In this document: one piece after another, positions 40,196 to 51,055 of the stretch
Layout of the letters: each line of letters opens with the position of its first letter
How positions within the stretch are numbered: the first letter of the stretch is position 1
Source: Acanthosepion esculentum
Lineage: Eukaryota; Mollusca; Cephalopoda; Sepiida; Sepiidae
Reading direction: 5' to 3'
DNA: 64,000 bases
Assembly: GCA_964036315.1 (NCBI GenBank)
Contig: OZ038500.1
Location: 61,908,102 to 61,972,101, forward strand
Notes under the pieces: generated by a model
The model's database searches: none
The model's input: only the letters and a program-made list of their open reading frames with translations
What the model was told of the DNA's origin: nothing
Position numbers and translations under genes: made by a program

Positions 40196-40390
40196 CTCCA
40201 CAAACGTCTTGATAATATCGGCTTGGAAAGACAACCCGAGTGGTTAAGTACCATTGGGAAATACCAGGGGTTGACCCAGGTGAAGGATATTTGGTTGACA
40301 AATCTGTTCGGAAGTCGTTGTTGGTAGAACTAACTCGAAGTCGCAAGTCTACGTGACTGAAGCTTTTAGCTTACTGGTCTTGTTCAACTA
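40196..40390. repeat. Unclassified interspersed repeat, copy 1
   Basis: Shares CTTGATAATAT, GGGGTTGAC, CTGTTCGGAAG, GTAGA, AACTCGAAGTCGCA and a final TACTGG region with 46870-47060. About 195 bp, non-coding, class unknown. Confidence 0.5.
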
Positions 40391-40559
40391 CTGGTCTCTC
40401 CCGGAGCATGTAACTTATGTATGCTCGCTATAATTGCATTATTAAATATATCTGAGCCGGTTTCTACAAAAACTGGCTAGCTACCTTATCAAATGTACAA
40501 CCAATGAAACGAGGAGCCAACTGTTGTATATATTACAGTTTATCTCTCCACCTCCGTCA

Positions 40560-40985
40560 CATTGCTATTGTTACAATAGATTTATCGCTTCTCGTTTATT
40601 TTTTATTTATTTTTTTTGCTGGGATCAAAGCGTAGTATCTTTTCTCTCCTCGTTTGAGATGGGAGAAGGCGCTCGGTTCCGGTGATTCCAGCCCTGCGAC
40701 AGTACCTTCCTCATTGCACCAAGAGAGGTGGGGTCAGTGTAATATCGATGTCAACCTGGGCAGTTTTTGTTCTTGGTCTATATGTATATGTACGTGTATG
40801 TTCTCGTCCCTATGAAAAAGACCTTGTGCCACATCCTGCCTTTGTGGGAAATCAGGTAAATATCATCACTTCTCGGCTTTTTTCGCTGGGATCAAAGCGT
40901 AGTATCACTAAGAGAGATGGGGCCGGTGTAATATCGACACCTACGTGACAGTGGGGACTGTATCATTTTTGTCATTGGCACATAC
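40560..40985 (+). repeat. Two tandem U2 snRNA-headed SINE-like units
   Basis: Unit 1 begins ATCGCTTCTCG (40583) and, after an insertion, GGGATCAAAGCGTAGTATCT (40621-40640). Unit 2 begins ATCACTTCTCGGC (40865), then GCTGGGATCAAAGCGTAGTA. Both match the 5' end of metazoan U2 snRNA, which starts ATCGCTTCTCGGCC and continues AAGATCAAAGTGTAGTATCT. Between the heads lie CCTCATTGCACCAAGAGAG, GTGTAATATCGATG and CCTTGTGCCACATCCTGCC. Neither unit has the rest of U2 (branch-point helix, Sm site), so they are not functional snRNAs. Confidence 0.72.
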
Positions 40986-41066
40986 GTATAGGGTGGGCCC
41001 AAACTAGCTATACACTTTACAGCTTGTTTTTTTTTTTAATGTTTTATTACATTTATTTATTACAGT

Positions 41067-41552
41067 TACCGTATTTTCCGGCTTACAAGACGCAATTTTT
41101 TCATAAAAAAAAACATGAAAAATACGTGTGCGTCTTCCAATATGAATGTAAGGCTCAAGTGGATGGTCACCTAATAGGGACGTGGATTTGTGTGTTGAGT
41201 CTTGACACTATAATGTTAGCTATCTATCTAATTCAGCCTTTTATATAATGCAACCTCAGTACTTAGCTATTATTTCCAAGACTATATAGACCTTCCTGGA
41301 GCCGAGCCACAATCTTAAACATGCTCTGTTTATTAGCAGCGGTGGGATCCTTTCTGCTCTTGATTAGTATGTCATTGTCATGCAAACAAAATCGGACGAG
41401 TGATTAATGTAAACAAATCGTGGCGCCAGTATGTGAGGGACGCATGGTGAATGTGTTGTTATATGAGAATGACTTTTTTCTTAGAAATTTCTTCTCCCAT
41501 ATTAAGGTGTGTCTTCCAAGCCGCAGCGTCCTGTAAGCCGGAAAATACGGTA
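41067..41552. mobile_element. TIR element of 486 bp (non-autonomous DNA transposon)
   Basis: The left end TACCGTATTTTCCGGCTTAC and right end GTAAGCCGGAAAATACGGTA are perfect 20-bp inverted repeats, followed by AAGACGC and its counterpart GCGTCCT. A TA may be the target. Inside, GTGCGTCTTCCAA and GTGTGTCTTCCAA echo each other. No transposase. Superfamily not assigned. Confidence 0.85.
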
Positions 41553-41573
41553 CATTTGTTTAAAACTGTTTCA

Positions 41574-41925
41574 TCTCAAAAGTGCTCGAAATGTCCTCCT
41601 TCAACCTTGCACCATTCGTCAAACCTCTCCAGAACACTGTGACAAACAGTACGACACAAATTCCGATCCGCATCAATGTCAACAAATACTTCCAACCGTT
41701 TTAGCTCGGCTCCTATATGGGGATTTTTCTCATAACCGTTATCCTTTACTACGCCCTCCCCCAAAAGAAGTCCATTGGTGGTAAGTCGAGTGAACTTGGT
41801 GGCATTTCAATGCTGCCACGTCGTCCGATCGTGGGAAAGTTTGTTCAAGGTAGTCCCTTCCGACCAAAGCATAATTAAACATCAGTATATCTACTTTTGA
41901 CCCACCTTGTATATCTATGCATATG
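41574..41925 (-). pseudogene. Tc1/Tc3-like transposase relic (C-terminus)
   Basis: Two minus frames together give GRDYLEQTFPRSDDVAALK, then ATKFTRLTTNGLL (the position of the family's PPRSPDLTP motif), EKNPHIGAELKRLEVFVDID and SVLERFDEWCKVEGGHFEHF. The GGHFEH ending is characteristic of Tc3-type transposases. At least one frameshift (near 41770) and loss of the catalytic core make it non-functional. It begins about 20 bp after the TIR element at 41067-41552, but there is no evidence that they belong together. Confidence 0.72.
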
Positions 41926-42010
41926 GGCATCCCAAGTAATAAAAAGACCTTGTGCCACATCTTGCCTTAATGAAGAGGCCTGGTAAATAAAATCGCTATT
42001 GTTACAAATG

Positions 42011-42524
42011 ATTGTTTATTTTTTTTACAACTTATCAGCCGTCTGTAGGTTATTTAAATCAGAAAATACTTTTAGAATATAAGAATGTTTTTGAGATAAT
42101 GATTTAGTCATACAAATCTTACTAATTAACTCGTAGCCGGTAGGAGAAGAGGTGGATTCATACCTTTCTCAAGGGTATTTGCGCGTAAGTGAATATAAAG
42201 AAACCCAACTGGAATTGGAACTCCGTTCTCCGATTAACAATTCCTAGTCATTATCCATTATACCACCGGTATAGCAATTTTCCAAGCGTAGCTTAGATGT
42301 GGCACAAGGCCGAAAGTATCGAACTCACTACTCTATCGTAATTGTTCTAGCGAGACCAGCTTGCTAACCATTACACCGCCTCGAGGTGCCCACCGGCATA
42401 TCCAAGCTTACTGCGACTGATATTCCCAGCGGTCTCCCATTCTAGGTATTGACTAGGCTCGACGTTGCTTAACTGTGGTGATCGTACGGGAACTGGTGTT
42501 TCAACGTGATGTCGCCGTAAGCCA
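42011..42524 (-). mobile_element. 5S-tRNA-tRNA chimeric SINE with 29-bp target duplication
   Basis: In minus orientation: 5S-like head (42404-42523), first tRNA-like segment (about 42290-42395: GCGGTGTAATGGTTAGCAAG, B-box-like TGAGTTCGATACT), second tRNA-like segment (about 42190-42270: GGTATAATGGATAATG, GAGTTCCAATTCC), body TATATTCACTTACGCGCAAA, tail GCTGATAAGTTGTAAAAAAA. The flanks 41982-42010 and 42525-42553 match at 27 of 29 positions (GGTAAATAAAATCGCTATT start), consistent with retroposition of the entire composite as one unit. Confidence 0.87.
42404..42523 (-). pseudogene. 5S rRNA-like SINE head, full length
   Basis: 120 bp, equal to the normal 5S length. The minus strand begins GGCTTACGGCGACATCACGT and contains GATCACCACAGTTAAGCAAC, GTCGAGCCTAGTC and GGGAATATCAGTCGCAGTAA. 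The 5' end coincides with the edge of the target duplication. Confidence 0.85.
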
Positions 42525-42559
42525 GGTAAATAAAATCGCTATTATTAGAAATGGTGATA

Positions 42560-43075
42560 TCACTGTTGCTACCAAAATGGTTATTTTTATTTAAGTGTAT
42601 ATTTGTGTTTCTTTAATTCTTTTTTTGACTTCTCTTTATTTTTAATGCTACCTATTTTATCCAACCGCCAAGAGCATCGAAAAAACTACCCGATCGAAGC
42701 AAATTAATTCGATCTCATTGATTTATTGATTTCCGTTTCGACTTTGCTCGGAGAGATGAGAAATCAGCTCATAACTTTATTGCAATGCGAAATTGAAGCT
42801 ATTTTAATTCTTGAATGACACACTTTCATTATTCATTTTTCATTGGGTTTTACTTTTCTTCATCCTATTGGCTGTTTTTTTTTTTTGTTGTTGTTTTTTT
42901 TGTTTTGTTTTTTATCCCAAAGCTCCAGGTCGAGATAGTTCCCGGCGGTTAAAGTTGGTAGCATAAATTTAGAAAAAAGAAGTTGTTTACGAACGATATT
43001 TTTCATATTTTATCAACAATGAACATTAGTCATCTAAGAAATTTAAATATCTTCAAAATTATCCCTATTAGCATT
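42560..43075. other. No recognised gene
   Basis: AT-rich DNA with a T-rich run at 42878-42912. Confidence 0.5.
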
Positions 43076-43080
43076 CACAC

Positions 43081-43175
43081 GGCCGATACGTCCCGCCAAT
43101 ACCTCATAGATAATGGACTATCCTGTTTTGACTGCGTGAAAACACGGAACTGCCTCATCAGAGACGCTACTTTGA

Positions 43176-43219
<44 letters not shown>

Positions 43220-43220
43220 A
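43081..43220 (+). repeat. Repeat ending in (AAAG)n
   Basis: Contains CGTCCCGCCAATACCTCATA, GATAATGGACTATCCTGTTT, GAACTGCCTCATCAGAGACG and an AAAG run (43174-43220). Inverted relative of 25560-25900, and a direct relative lies at 44650-44800. Confidence 0.6.
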
Positions 43221-43255
43221 GTCTGGCTATATCTCTGAGATGAGGTATTATGATT

Positions 43256-43403
43256 ACTTGCATTATTTACATTAGATTGTTTTAGTTCCACTTGCCATGC
43301 CTTTACCCTGGTGGGCGAAATAAACAACGGCCGGAACGTTGTGAATATGGCAATGAAGATGAGGATAACAGTCCGAGTAATGTAAATAATGCAAGTAAAG
43401 AAA
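43256..43403 (+). mobile_element. Penelope-type 3' terminal fragment
   Basis: GAAATAAACAACGGCC, GAACGTTGTGAATATGGC and GAGGATAACAGTCCGAGTAA match the 3' end of the Penelope copy at 11720-11850. The fragment is bounded by an inverted pair, TTGCATTATTTACATTA and its inverse (43386-43402). Confidence 0.55.
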
Positions 43404-43429
43404 AAGTGTTTAACGTCTGTTGCAGTGAA

Positions 43430-43608
43430 ATGGAATCATGAATACAAGGAAGGATTGCAATACTACTAATAATAGAAAAGCAATGGAAAGAAGGAAAGTA
43501 AAAAAGAAAGGAAAGAATCAAAGGAAAAAAGAAAAAGGAGAAGATTTATTATTATAAAGGGAGTGGCAAGAGAAAAAGATTTAAAGAAAAAGAAGCGGTA
43601 AAATGAGC

Positions 43609-43661
<53 letters not shown>

Positions 43662-44080
43662 GAAAACAAAGTTAAAAGAAGTAGAAAGCAAAAAGAGATA
43701 TAAAGGGAAAGAATAGAAAAAGAAATGAGAAAAATAGAAAAATAAGGAGAAAGAGTAAAAAAAGAAAAAAGAAAGAAAGAAAGAGAGAAGAGAATGAGAA
43801 GCTAAAAGAAAACATTTATAAAATTTAAATAAGAATGAAAGAAAAAATTCATAAAAAAAGAAATAAAGGCAGAAAACAAGAAAAGAGATTCAAATAAAAA
43901 AACAATAAATAAAAATTTTTGAAACGAAGAAAGAAAGATGAAAAGATATATAGAAAGAGAACGGATTTAAATAAAAGCAGATTATCAATAAAAACGTGTG
44001 AAACAAAAAAAGAAAGCAAGAAAGGAAGATGAACAGAAAGAAAGGAAGAAAGAAAGAAAGATGTCTTTAAGGAAATGTAA
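43430..44080. repeat. Purine-rich (A/G) tract with (GA)n
   Basis: About 650 bp of almost pure A/G on the plus strand with a clean (GA)n run at 43613-43657 and many GAAAG repeats. Open minus frames here are Ser/Leu/Phe-rich artefacts. Confidence 0.9.
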
Positions 44081-44269
44081 AATGTTGTCTTAAATCTTTT
44101 TAATTATACACCCTTACTTATAAATAAATGTATTAATAAAAATGTTTGCAAGACAGGTTTTTGGTTAATCTCTATAAATCCTTTCGAATCCCGAATACAA
44201 GGAAGGATTGCGATGATAATAACAGGAAATTAGTAAAAAGCGATCAATATTAAGTAAATTCAAAACATT

Positions 44270-44480
44270 TGAATTCAAAACATGTGGGTAAATAGCAGGA
44301 TAGACTGAGTTCTATAGCTTTAATTGGCAACCAGTCTAGGAGAAGGAAAACTCTGAATTCAAAGCAGCCTGGAGAGTAATGGGCGCCGTTAGGCTATCTT
44401 GCCAAGGAAGATTCACTCCTGCTTCGACTTGTGCCTCGACGACCCTAATGCGTTACGGGATACGTGATCGATCTATCATC
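44270..44480 (+). mobile_element. SINE body fragment
   Basis: GGGTAAATAGCAGGATAGAC, GAGTTCTATAGCTTT and GGCAACCAGTCTAGGAGAAG are the middle module of the tRNA-derived SINE family. A near-identical module is at 55040-55260. The tRNA-like head is missing. Confidence 0.6.
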
Positions 44481-44649
44481 GATGTGGCCATGAAGTCAAC
44501 GTGAGGAATTTGTATCGATGGGAAATTACAAGTTATGTACAGAATTAACGACTTAAAACTATATTCTTGCTTATCATTGTATAATCACTATTATAATTCA
44601 GCTTGTCCCTCACTTCGTTAGTAAGTTAGTTCATTAGTTGGGTCGCACG

Positions 44650-44800
44650 ACCGTTACGTCCTGCTAATACCTCATAAATAATGAACTGCCCCGTTTTGAA
44701 CGCCTGAAAACATGGAACTGACATATCAGAGATGTTTCAGAGATAAAGTGAAAGAAGGAAGGAAGGAAGGAAGGAAGGAAGGAAGGAAGGAAGGAAGGAT
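44650..44800 (+). repeat. Repeat ending in (AAGG)n
   Basis: GTCCTGCTAATACCTCATAA, AATGAACTGCCCCGTTTTGA and an AAGG run (44753-44799). Homologous to 43081-43220. Confidence 0.65.
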
Positions 44801-44804
44801 GCGA

Positions 44805-45990
44805 TTAAGGAAATATTAAAAGTTTTCAATTTCAAACCTTTTCATTTATACACCTTTTCTCTAAAATATACCTTTGCACACATCATTACAAACAAAGAAA
44901 TTGTAAATTGTGTATATAAAATTTAATCTGTTGTTTCAAACATGTATTTTTTTGCCGTGATTGAATATCGTTACTATTTGGTCATTTCTTATAATTTATG
45001 TTTGTGGATATTGCATATTTTATTTGCAGCACAATTTTAAATATTCACGCAGCCTTCCTAGATCCACTAAACACTTGTATACATGGAAAAGAAAGAAAAC
45101 ATCAGAAGTTAAATGCGTGTGAATAAAGTTCAGTTAATAAGGGGAAATATATCCCTATGTCTGGAAAGGTCCCCGATTGACGCTGTCACTCCTACCGAAT
45201 ACTAGAAAGAAAAAGAGAGAAATCCAGGAAATGTTCCGTTTTTATAGGTGCTTCACAACGCCACCTAGTGGCTTCTTGGCAAAGCTATGTAGGCATAACC
45301 CACAGCTTAAATAAGGCAGAGCGATATAAAATACTGCTGTGTTTGTTGACTTAAAACGACCTTTTATGTATTTTTATTACTTTAAACTGAAGCAATTGGT
45401 AGTGTATGTCACTACTGCTGCAAATTAGGTGGGTACTAATATTATGGGTGTGGGTTTTATTATTGTAATAGTAAAAGAAAAACCTGACAAGTTACTGTAA
45501 GTTTAACTACCTCCAAAATGGAGCAAAGGAATATTCTATGTTAATGCTAAAAACGAATGGTGATGAAAAATATGGAACAGAAAGCACAACCGGATATTGA
45601 GTTGAGGCGGTATTCCTTTTTATGTAATTATTTGTTGGTAATGAATTTACAGACGTGTTTTGTTTGGTGTGTGTTAAATTGCGATATGTGGCACAGTACA
45701 TAATATTTTTCTTCTATTTTTTTATTATTATGGTTATTTCTTTAACTTATTTGAATGTCTCAGTCCAGAATTCTTTTGAGGGTGAAACTGCGTAACCGGT
45801 AATGAGATTTGGCGACTGTTTTTTCTTGGTTTTGTAGTTGTTAAATGTTTACGCCTGTTGTGTTGAATTCAAAAGTCTTGTCCAATGATTAAGTGACCAT
45901 TCTAATATCACGCAGATTTTGGGCGTTAAAAGAAGAGAAAGGTTCTCTGTTTTTAACTGTGATGAAATATCATCACTTAGAGACCAATAG
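44805..45990. other. No recognised gene
   Basis: AT-rich sequence. I see no domain, RNA or transposon signature. Confidence 0.5.
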
Positions 45991-45994
45991 AAGA

Positions 45995-46140
45995 CGTTTA
46001 GTGGATACCGTGTTTGAGTAGACGCTCCGTTTTTAAATTTATGTATACCGACCTGGGCATTATAAAGTCTTAATAAGGAAAATATGCCTTCCATCAGGGT
46101 TCGAGTCCGCGTCTACCTTATAGACTGAACGATTGTCTTC
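45995..46140 (+). repeat. Unclassified repeat with tRNA-like B box
   Basis: GGATACCGTGTTTGAG and GTAGACGCTCCGTTTTT match the starts of 17267 and 24900. CATCAGGGTTCGAGTCCGCG at about 46096 contains a B-box-like word. Confidence 0.45.
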
Positions 46141-46869
46141 TCGATGTTGATCAACAATCATATAATGCCTGAGAGAATATTTCATGAAACACGTAATAGA
46201 ATTGTCCAGGTTGAAACTATTTGGGAAACGAAGGGATTGGAATAAGAAAACCCTATATGGAAATATTTTTTAATTAATTGCCGAGAAAGACGTCTATTCA
46301 GGATTCGAAAGTATAATCTTGTAAAAAAAAAAATAATATGGCGTGAAGCATTGAAAGAGATGGGTAGCAATATGACTAGAGATTTGGATTCTGTCTAATC
46401 ATTAATCTTCAATGACCGAAATGATTAAAGAAACGTCCATGTAAAAACGAACTCCTGATCTGCGTCTCTATTCCTGTTTCATGCCTGGTAGAAGAGTAGT
46501 TCAGTCGCTCAGTTGTGAAAAAATAAACAATAAAATGAAGGATATTAGTGAGAAAAAAATAATGACGATTTTAAACATTTGAACCTAAAGTGGAGGTTCA
46601 CTTCATGATAGAATAACAATAGAAAACGGATACCTATCTTCATGTCATAGAAAGAGGCGTTAACCTATTCGAATTTATACATATTTTCTTTCACGATCAT
46701 AATCAGGGCGTTCCGTATCCCATTACAATCGTAGGTGCACTACATGTACTGGAGCCGTAACGTCAGTGGGTGTGCCTAGGGCAAACTAGTCTGATAGAGC
46801 CCATCCTTCTTCGGGCTAGTTTTGAATTCAGAATATTCAGCGTTCGGCTATCATCATGTCCGATTACTC

Positions 46870-47060
46870 AAGGAGATGACTTCTTGATAATATATCATAC
46901 CAGTGAAAAGATCCCAGAATACTGCAGCGTTGGGAAGTGCTTGAAAAACATACCGGGGGTTGACTCAATACTTGCGCGTGAAATTTGGTAGACGAGACTG
47001 TTCAGAAGCGATCGGTAGATGTGCTAAGTTCGTAGTCACAGGTCAGTCAACTAATGGCCA
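46870..47060. repeat. Unclassified interspersed repeat, copy 2
   Basis: Homologous to 40196-40390 (CTTGATAATAT, GGGGGTTGACTCA, CTGTTCAGAAGCGATCG, TTCGTAGTCACAGGTC). Confidence 0.5.
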
Positions 47061-47194
47061 GATAGGAGCTCTTTAGCCATTGTTGGCAATCTATCTAGAG
47101 TTGGCGATTCGAAAAAGAAAAGAAACAAAAACAGCCGGCCGGACACTCACGGAGACGTATCGGACTGAAGAAATCGCGCAACGACTGAAATTCT

Positions 47195-47930
47195 TCTTTT
47201 CGAGGTAGAGGGTTACAGAGTAAGATGCACAGTTTATGCGAATATGTGGGGAAGATAATGGTTAACTCTACATTTGTTACATTGATGTTGGCCCTGTCCA
47301 AGGCCCGAGAGTTACTCGAGGTAGAGTGTTACAGAGTAAGATGCACAGTTTATGCGGATATGTGGGGAATATAACGGTTAAATTTAGTCTTGAACAAGTT
47401 AAGATTGCCGAGACCGGGAAAATATGCTCTTGGGTGTCGGTTCCACAGAACAGTGATTGACGGGGGAAAGCTTCTCGAGTCGAACTTACATCTCACTAAT
47501 GAAATACTGAGGGAATGAGGGTGGTTCGCTACAATGTGAGTAGCATGGAGGGTCCTAGCCGTGAAGGCTAGAACTGGTGGAACCAAGGAATGCAGTTCAT
47601 CAAAGCACTTTCCATGGAAGCAGCGATAGAGCTGTGAGAGGCTTGCTACATCTCGTTTGTGAGAGCGAGGGGTAGGAAGGGTGGAAAATAATTTATCGCC
47701 CACAAGGGTACGGAGATGTTTTTTAACTCTTTTGAGACTGGAAAGTGAGGTCTGTACAGCTCCGCCCCCAAATATGATAGCAGTACTCCATTTTAGGCCG
47801 GATCTGGCTCAAAAGTAGAGTATAGCACGAGGAGTCAAGTACTTACTAGAGCGGGACAGGGAACCGACCATTTTTCCAGCGTCTTTACCCAAGGATCGTA
47901 CGTACGTGTTCCAGTTTGATTATGGCCCAA
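47195..47930 (-). mobile_element. LINE family A, 3' end with duplicated UTR segment
   Basis: The minus frame from 47703 reads MGDKLFSTLPTPRSHKRDVA, SLSQLYRCFHGKCFDELHSL, then HSLSISLVRCKFDSRSF and NRHPRAYFPGLGNLNLFKTK. Further upstream YLTPRAI-like and MEYCYHIW-like segments are broken. The 3' UTR segment of about 64 bp is present twice (47201-47264 and 47317-47380). Confidence 0.8.
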
Positions 47931-48109
47931 TAGTCGCTGAGAGGACATCTATTAGTCGTGACTGATAGTAGTCAAAAAGGCTCAAATCGGCGATTGATGG
48001 AATGTAACTAAAAAAGAAATGAGTTACATTAGTACGCATTCTGCCGTAGACGGAAGTAGCGGAGTATTTTATTCTTTTTTTATATATAGTGCGTTGTCAT
48101 CTATTTTCC

Positions 48110-48530
48110 GAAATTAAATATTTTCATTCTTCTACCTTTATTAATTTAAGACAACATTTAGACCAATATATTTTCTGGTTTTCTTAAATTGTCTGAACTT
48201 CCGGTATTTAACTTATTTCATTGTTTCCTATATATTTTAGACTTGTGTTTCCACCTTTGTAAATTCAAGACAATATTTAGACCAATATATTTTCTGGTTT
48301 TCTTAAATTGTCTGAACTTCCGGTATTTAACTTATTTCATTGTTTCCTATATATTTTAGACTTGTGTTTCCACCTTTGTAAATTCAAGACAATATTTAGA
48401 CCAATATATTATCTGGTTTTCTTAAATTGTCTGAACTTTCGGTATTTAGTTTATTTCATTGTTTCCTATATATTTCAGACTTTTATTTCCATCATTGTTA
48501 ATTTGGGGCAACATTTAGACGTTTGATGAT
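48110..48530. repeat. Minisatellite, 119-bp unit, about 3.5 copies
   Basis: The phrase AAGACAATATTTAGACCAAT recurs at about 48148, 48267, 48386 and, diverged, 48505. Units are almost identical in the middle. The 72-codon frame at 48308-48526 is a by-product. Confidence 0.93.
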
Positions 48531-48534
48531 CTGA

Positions 48535-49925
48535 AATTAATTTTATTCAATTATTATATATATTTTTTCAACTGTTGTAATTTCCATTGTTTTTTTTAAC
48601 AAAGGGCGATACATTTTTAATCTGTCTTCAATGTAAACACTTGGAAATTTGTGTAGTATAGTTTTTAATTTTTGCTTCTTTTTCATCTTAAGCTATAACA
48701 ATTCAATAAAACCATTTTAGTTCTCTTGCGAAGAGCGTTAACATAAGAACAGGTGAAACGGAAATTTTGCTCTTTTTTATTTCTTTTGTCAAATATGTTC
48801 ACCAGTTCTCAGTGTCCCAGTGTCATGTTTGATATGAAAGACCTTAACTGATCTTAATTCTAGTTTTTTTTTTCTTTTCTGAACACTGTTTTCTGAATGG
48901 TGTTAAAATCTACAATTGTTTTATTAATATATTTATTTTTTTGATAAACATGTAACAGGAGCGAGCTATGGAAGAAAAATTTATTTTCCCATTCGTATTT
49001 CCCCCATTATGGGCATTATTATATCCGTGATATAATAACATCGTAGTTCACGGACGGAACGGCATGGCTGAAAGGAAAATGAATGACAAACATGGTTTGT
49101 TCTCTGAGAGACTTTTATACCACTAAGACATACACAAATCTATATATACCTATTTATACGTGCCCCACGTAGAGAATAATATATCACATATATTTACACA
49201 GCAAAGCAGAGTTCAAGAAGAAACAAAGAGGGAGGGTCATACATATAATATGGACATGTTCAGTGTCGGAAGAAACCATGTTTAGGAGTCCAGATTCAAA
49301 CGGGCCGGATTCATCAACTATGTCCCTGGCGAGGACATATTCCACGAACGGGAAACAGCAAGTCTTTGTTTTTTCTCAAATTGACAACTGTGAGCTGGAG
49401 TTTCCTTTTATATCTGGGAAAGATATATAATCAAACGGAAACGGTACCATGTGCCTGTAAGCTGCTGAGAGAGGCAGATTTAGCCTCAGCTAGGCCCCCT
49501 AGCCCAGGTTAAAAGAAAGTAACCTCTAAGTTTGGCTGCTGTAAACAAACTGAAATTTACTGCCGCTTTGGTCAATGTCAAGAACGACGTCGCTAAGCGG
49601 TTCTTCGCGTGACCTACGCGAGTGATCTCCACCGAACAGAGATAATCGCCTTCTGTATCCCTACAAACACATTTACGCAGGGTTTTTCGCTTCATTGATC
49701 TTCACTCGTTGTTATATGTCCAGGACTTTATCCTCAAATGAAGTGCGCTTCCTTTCATTTTCCCCGTGCGCTCCGTCGGAGTTGATTTCGCTATTTCACC
49801 TCGCACATAATGACTTCCCGATATTTCTCAAGACTTTTTGTTCGTTTGATTGTTTGTTTGGGGGCGGTTTGTTTCTCCCTTATTTTCTTCAACAACTGCA
49901 GGAAGCATTGACATTAACAAGTTTA
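48535..49925. other. No recognised gene
   Basis: AT-rich to mixed sequence. The frame at 49486-49695 (minus) has no recognisable domain. Confidence 0.45.
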
Positions 49926-49928
49926 GTG

Positions 49929-49931
49929 TCG

Positions 49932-49964
<33 letters not shown>

Positions 49965-49965
49965 A

Positions 49966-49999
<34 letters not shown>

Positions 50000-50004
50000 T
50001 CGCT
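49929..50004. repeat. (CT)n / (CTAT) microsatellite
   Basis: CT dinucleotides with TATC interruptions. Confidence 0.95.
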
Positions 50005-50139
50005 CGCTCGCTTCGTACACCCCAAATGTTGGGTATGGTGCCTTCAGCCTCAACATGCTAGGCGTTGCTACATTAGTTTACATGTCAAGTAGTTTTTGCT
50101 TTGTTTTGTTTTTTACACGGAATGGAAATGTTAGACCGA

Positions 50140-50230
50140 TTTTGAATTCAGTTTCCTTCTCCTAGGATGGTTGCCAGTCAAGGCTGAAGAGCCCAGTCTG
50201 CCTTACTATTTAATCCATGGCATTCAAGTA
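50140..50230 (-). mobile_element. SINE body fragment
   Basis: TTGAATTCAGTTTCCTTCTC, GGTTGCCAGTCAAGGCTGAA and CTGCCTTACTATTTAATCCA are the inverse of the module at 44270-44480. Confidence 0.55.
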
Positions 50231-51055
50231 GAGTTACTTTCGGAAACTTAAACTCTTATTTTCTTTCTTTCTTTCTTTCTTTCTTTTTTTGTTTTTGTTT
50301 AAGTACTGGTTTACCCATAGCGTTAAAATATGCACCCAATTTACTTTTTTATTCATATTATTGTACGGTTAATAAGACCAGAAAAATCTTGAAAAGCAGT
50401 CATTCCGAATGTAGACGCTTCTAATCCAGAATTTTCTGGTATAACTTTGTTTATGTAACTCAAGTATTTTTGTACACTTTTTTCTTGATGACTATATATA
50501 TTCAGCACTACCTGCTAAGTGCAATTCACTTCTGTTTAACAAGAGGTCAGAGTTGTCTTGCGTATGTACAGCACTCTTGCTGGGATAAACGCTTTTCAAC
50601 GTCGATTACTTGTGTCTGTTTATATAAAACGTAAGTATTAAAAAGCGTTTCACTCGCTATTGCATTTTTTACAGTGTGTTCAAGAGCCATCAAAACAGCC
50701 TTCAAATACGTTTTCTGGAATTCCCAAAGTAATCAGAATCAGAACCAAGGAGGAGTAAAAAGTTCCGTTGGCGGGGAGGCAGAGAGGATAAGGGAGTGCT
50801 GAAGGTGCAGGAGGGTGCTATTAGAGCCAAGTAATGATTTTCCTTTTCTTTTTTTTTTTTTACAAAATTTGTATACAAGTCTCTTTTACTTAAAGAACCC
50901 TCATTTTTTACAAAGAATAACATTATCATGGGATTATTCGCGAACGCACGGTTGTTTTGTTTTGCTATCCGAAGTTAAACGTACCAACATTTGTTTGTAT
51001 CTTGCTAACGTTACCTAATAAGAACGTGCCACAAGCGTATCAGACCAAACAGCTG

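Noticed and set aside
40583..40906. Functional U2 snRNA gene
   Set aside because: Only the 5' end resembles U2; the Sm site and 3' hairpins are not recognisable.
43430..44080. Regulatory purine tract or gene promoter
   Set aside because: Looks like degenerate (GAAA)n simple sequence; no adjacent gene or other promoter signal supports a function.
49695..50165. 156-codon plus-strand ORF
   Set aside because: Half of it is a (CT)n-derived Ser/Leu repeat and the rest shows no domain; it ends in a SINE fragment.
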